A stretch of DNA of 9,068 nt from Campylobacterales bacterium (GTDB lineage: Bacteria; Campylobacterota; Campylobacteria; Campylobacterales; QNZT01), in NCBI GenBank assembly GCA_015489185.1, contig WGAE01000215.1, forward strand, positions 1-9,068, given 5' to 3'. A program made the translations under genes and the position numbers. Shown in pieces: positions 7,273 through 9,068 of this stretch. The first letter of the stretch is position 1, and every line of letters starts with the position of its first letter. Under the pieces are notes generated by a model. It worked only from the letters and a program-made list of their open reading frames with translations. It was not told the DNA's origin and did no database searches.

Positions 7273-8789
7273 CGCATATCCACCTTCAAAACCCCGGTAT
7301 ACGCCGAAGTGTTTTTATCTTCCGCAATCCGTTCGATATCGATGTGGCGGATCTCATGGCTGTATTTATGGGTAATATACTTGACCAAACTCGTAATGTC
7401 ACGCCCCCGATCGGCATCGAGGGTCAGAATAAATCGATCCCCTTTGTTCCCCATCGCTTCGGCATTCACCGCAAATTTCTCCATATCTTGAGCAAAAGAA
7501 GCCAATTGATTGGATTTTAGCCGATAATTGACTTTTTTATTGTAGACCGCCTTGAGTGTTTTCTCTTTGGCGTGAAAAGTTTTTTTCAACCGGGCTATCT
7601 CTTTATCCAGCCGCTTGATCTCCTTCTTCTTCTTCCCGAGAAGTTGCTTGTATTTATGCACTTCCGCTCCGAGACGCCGTTCCTCTTTGGAAAGGCGGAA
7701 ATTGTTCAGATCGAGGAGGTAGGACGAGACCAGAAAGTAAAGGGGATAGGCCGAGGCGAGCAGCAGAGCCGCGACCAATGTGAGAACGAACTGTCCACTG
7801 GCACGTTTCGGAAAAGCCGGAGGACGCGGGTTCTGTGTGAAGTTGATCAGTACATCCGGATCCTCCCAGTATTTTTTTGTACTGAGAATGATCATATAGT
7901 GCAACTGATCGATATACCATTCATCGCTTTTGATTCCGAAATCGAAAATCATGGAGGTCGAGTAGAGCCCCAGGTAATTCTGTGCATATTCATCGGCACC
8001 GCTAATGGGCCCTAGTTCACTACCGATAAACATCTGATCGATCACATCAACTTTATAAGCTCGTTTGGTATAAATAACGATGTCATTAATCGTGATAAAA
8101 ATTTCGTTGAAAAGTTTGATAAGATTCTGTTGGTACTCTAAATGGGTCGTTTTGACCCCTTCTTTCTGAAAAATACGGAAAAATTGTTTCTCGTCTACGG
8201 TCTTTCCCGCAATTTCACAATAGTGATCGTACAACTGATCCAAAGAGTAATTGATCGATTTGGAATAAAGGTATTTGCCGTCTTTGTAGAAAGTGAGCGT
8301 TGCATCATAATGCGTAAAGTAGAGAAAACAGTGTACTTTTCTCCGCTCTAGTATTTCGTAATCGTAAAGTGATTGATAAAGCAGCGGCGCCGGAAGAACC
8401 AAATCCATATAACGCAGCTCTTCCCGGACTTCTTCAAATATCTCCTCGTACCGATTTCTTTCGAGAATGAAAAGCTGGAAATCCCGCCCCTCCCCTTCAC
8501 TCTCAAACTCTTCGTAATGAATGATGTATTCGGTGGCGGGATCGAGGCCCAACTCATCGTAGGCCTTATCTTCGAGTGCCCCGGCCAGATCCTCTGCTTC
8601 AATATTCCGGCTGACATTCACGGGGGCGATGATGAGATCTTTGTTGGCAATGAAGGAAGTGAAATAGTTGACACTCTTGAATTGAAGTTTTCCCACAGGG
8701 GAAAGGCTTTCATTGTGATAACGATAATAACGTTGATTATAAGGATCGATCGAGAGGATCGATTGAAACTTTTTTTTCTCTTTTATCAT
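7269..8789 (-). CDS. PilM-PilN fusion / GspL-like bitopic assembly protein (MshI-like)
   Basis: First gene of the cluster, 506 residues. Residues about 1-315 form a cytoplasmic part whose late segment (MFIGSELGPISGADEYAQNY, 253-272) resembles the closing actin-fold motif of PilM/GspL proteins. A clear transmembrane helix spans about 333-357. It is followed by a strongly charged coiled coil (about 365-420, KKKKEIKRLDKEIARLKK) and a periplasmic alpha/beta domain at about 425-506 like that of PilN and GspL. This amounts to PilM and PilN joined in one chain, the topology of GspL. The N-terminal nucleotide-binding signature (usually D-x-G-S) is degenerate: SILSIDPYNQ at 10-19. It should dock the assembly ATPase and pair with the PilO-like protein encoded next, with which it shares an ATGA overlap. 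The ATG at 8789 has GGGAG 8 nt upstream at 8798-8802. It sits where mshI lies in MSHA operons. Confidence 0.7.
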   Translation of the reverse strand: MIKEKKKFQSILSIDPYNQRYYRYHNESLSPVGKLQFKSVNYFTSFIANKDLIIAPVNVSRNIEAEDLAGALEDKAYDELGLDPATEYIIHYEEFESEGEGRDFQLFILERNRYEEIFEEVREELRYMDLVLPAPLLYQSLYDYEILERRKVHCFLYFTHYDATLTFYKDGKYLYSKSINYSLDQLYDHYCEIAGKTVDEKQFFRIFQKEGVKTTHLEYQQNLIKLFNEIFITINDIVIYTKRAYKVDVIDQMFIGSELGPISGADEYAQNYLGLYSTSMIFDFGIKSDEWYIDQLHYMIILSTKKYWEDPDVLINFTQNPRPPAFPKRASGQFVLTLVAALLLASAYPLYFLVSSYLLDLNNFRLSKEERRLGAEVHKYKQLLGKKKKEIKRLDKEIARLKKTFHAKEKTLKAVYNKKVNYRLKSNQLASFAQDMEKFAVNAEAMGNKGDRFILTLDADRGRDITSLVKYITHKYSHEIRHIDIERIAEDKNTSAYTGVLKVDMR

Positions 8790-8875
8790 TTACAGTGCTC
8801 CCGTTTATCCTTCGTTTACCTGCCTGATTATATATGTAATAATATTAATGTGCGCTTATAAAAAGGGTTTCTACC
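8790..8875 (-). promoter_or_regulatory. Leader and putative promoter of the pilus/competence operon
   Basis: This 86-nt gap separates the era stop from the first cluster gene. On the minus strand a perfect TATAAT lies at 8832-8827 within an AT-rich run, which would give a transcript starting near 8820 and a leader of about 30 nt. The region 17 nt upstream (GCGCAC) is not a -35 match, but promoters of this phylum often rely on the -10 box and AT-rich upstream DNA. No convincing terminator for era is present, so read-through from era is also possible. GGGAG at 8798-8802 is the ribosome site. Confidence 0.4.
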
Positions 8876-9068
8876 TTAAAAGAGATAACCGATCGCCTCG
8901 AGGCTCTTGCGATTTTTACTCCATCCCTTGCGCACGACGACGTGAAGATCGAGATAAATCTTTTTCCCCGAAAAGGTCTCCATCAGTTTCCGGGCATAAG
9001 AGCCCACTCGTCGGATCGACTCTCCACCGTTTCCGATGATCATCCGCTTCTGGGTCTCCTTCTCCGTG
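8876..9068 (-). CDS. era: GTPase Era, C-terminal KH domain (partial)
   Basis: The last 64 codons of era are visible, ending in TAA at 8878-8876; the GTPase domain and most of the protein lie beyond the right edge. Era is an essential GTPase that binds the 3' end of 16S rRNA and helps mature the 30S ribosomal subunit at the inner membrane. The visible part is the type II KH RNA-binding domain: TQKRMIIGNGGESIRRVG with the GxxG loop (GNGG at visible residues 12-15), then YLDLHVVVRKGWSKN and the end SLEAIGYLF. The order GxxG, helix, strand LxLxVxVxxGW and a final LG/IGY matches Era from many bacteria. It is transcribed in the same direction as the pilus cluster, 86 nt upstream, but has no functional link to it that can be seen. 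Confidence 0.93.
   Translation of the reverse strand, partial: TEKETQKRMIIGNGGESIRRVGSYARKLMETFSGKKIYLDLHVVVRKGWSKNRKSLEAIGYLF

Noticed and set aside
8770..8777. Eight-base A tract (coding strand) near the 5' end of the first cluster gene as a phase-variation switch; similar 8-base A/T tracts at 3476-3483 and 3768-3775.
   Set aside because: Seven- to eight-base A/T runs are scattered through the window, as expected for Lys/Phe-rich AT-leaning genes. Phase-variable tracts in this phylum are usually longer G/C runs.
8860..8880. Possible terminator after era (AAGG, 7-nt loop, CCTT, then Ts on the minus strand).
   Set aside because: The stem is only four base pairs with two G-C pairs and overlaps the stop codon region, too weak to call.
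1..9068. CRISPR arrays, tRNA/rRNA genes, insertion sequences or attachment sites.
   Set aside because: No regularly spaced repeats, tRNA-like cloverleaf segments, transposase motifs or terminal repeats were seen. Coding genes fill nearly all of the window and the longest gap is about 86 bp.

Overview
The window looks like a chromosomal segment from a Campylobacterota (epsilonproteobacterial) genome. All ten supported genes lie on the minus strand, so the transcriptional order runs from the right end to the left. The assignment rests on the protein set: a Cts/MSHA-type cluster with CtsX-like and CtsR-like small proteins, and an Era C-terminus typical of this phylum. Base composition is in the mid-40s % GC by eye. 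Genus is not determined; a free-living Sulfurovum- or Sulfurimonas-like lineage is a guess.

Layout in transcription order: (1) the last 64 codons of era, encoding the KH domain of the ribosome-assembly GTPase (8876-9068). (2) An intergenic region of about 86 bp with a candidate TATAAT -10 box. (3) Eight tightly packed genes forming the envelope-spanning core of a type IV pilus / type II secretion-like machine: a PilM-PilN (GspL-like) fusion, a PilO/MshJ-like protein, a PilP/MshK/CtsR-like periplasmic protein, an MshL/CtsD-type secretin, an ExeA/MshM/CtsP-like AAA ATPase, an MshN/CtsX-like membrane TPR protein, a GspE/MshE/CtsE assembly ATPase and a GspF/MshG/CtsF platform protein. (4) The first 14 codons of another gene running off the left end. 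Its position suggests a pseudopilin, but the visible residues cannot show this.

The genes make one coherent apparatus. The secretin is the outer-membrane channel. The PilP-, PilO- and PilM/N-like proteins align it with the inner membrane. CtsE and CtsF power and organise pilin polymerisation. CtsP and CtsX are accessory factors that are essential for DNA uptake in Campylobacter jejuni. Gene order is the same as in the Vibrio MSHA pilus operon (mshI-J-K-L-M-N-E-G), while the nearest functionally studied relative in the phylum is the Cts natural-transformation system. Translation looks coupled: three ATGA stop/start overlaps, one 8-nt overlap and two 2-nt gaps. The only larger gap (74 bp) lies before ctsE. 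Whether the machine imports DNA, builds an adhesive or twitching pilus, or secretes protein cannot be decided from this window.
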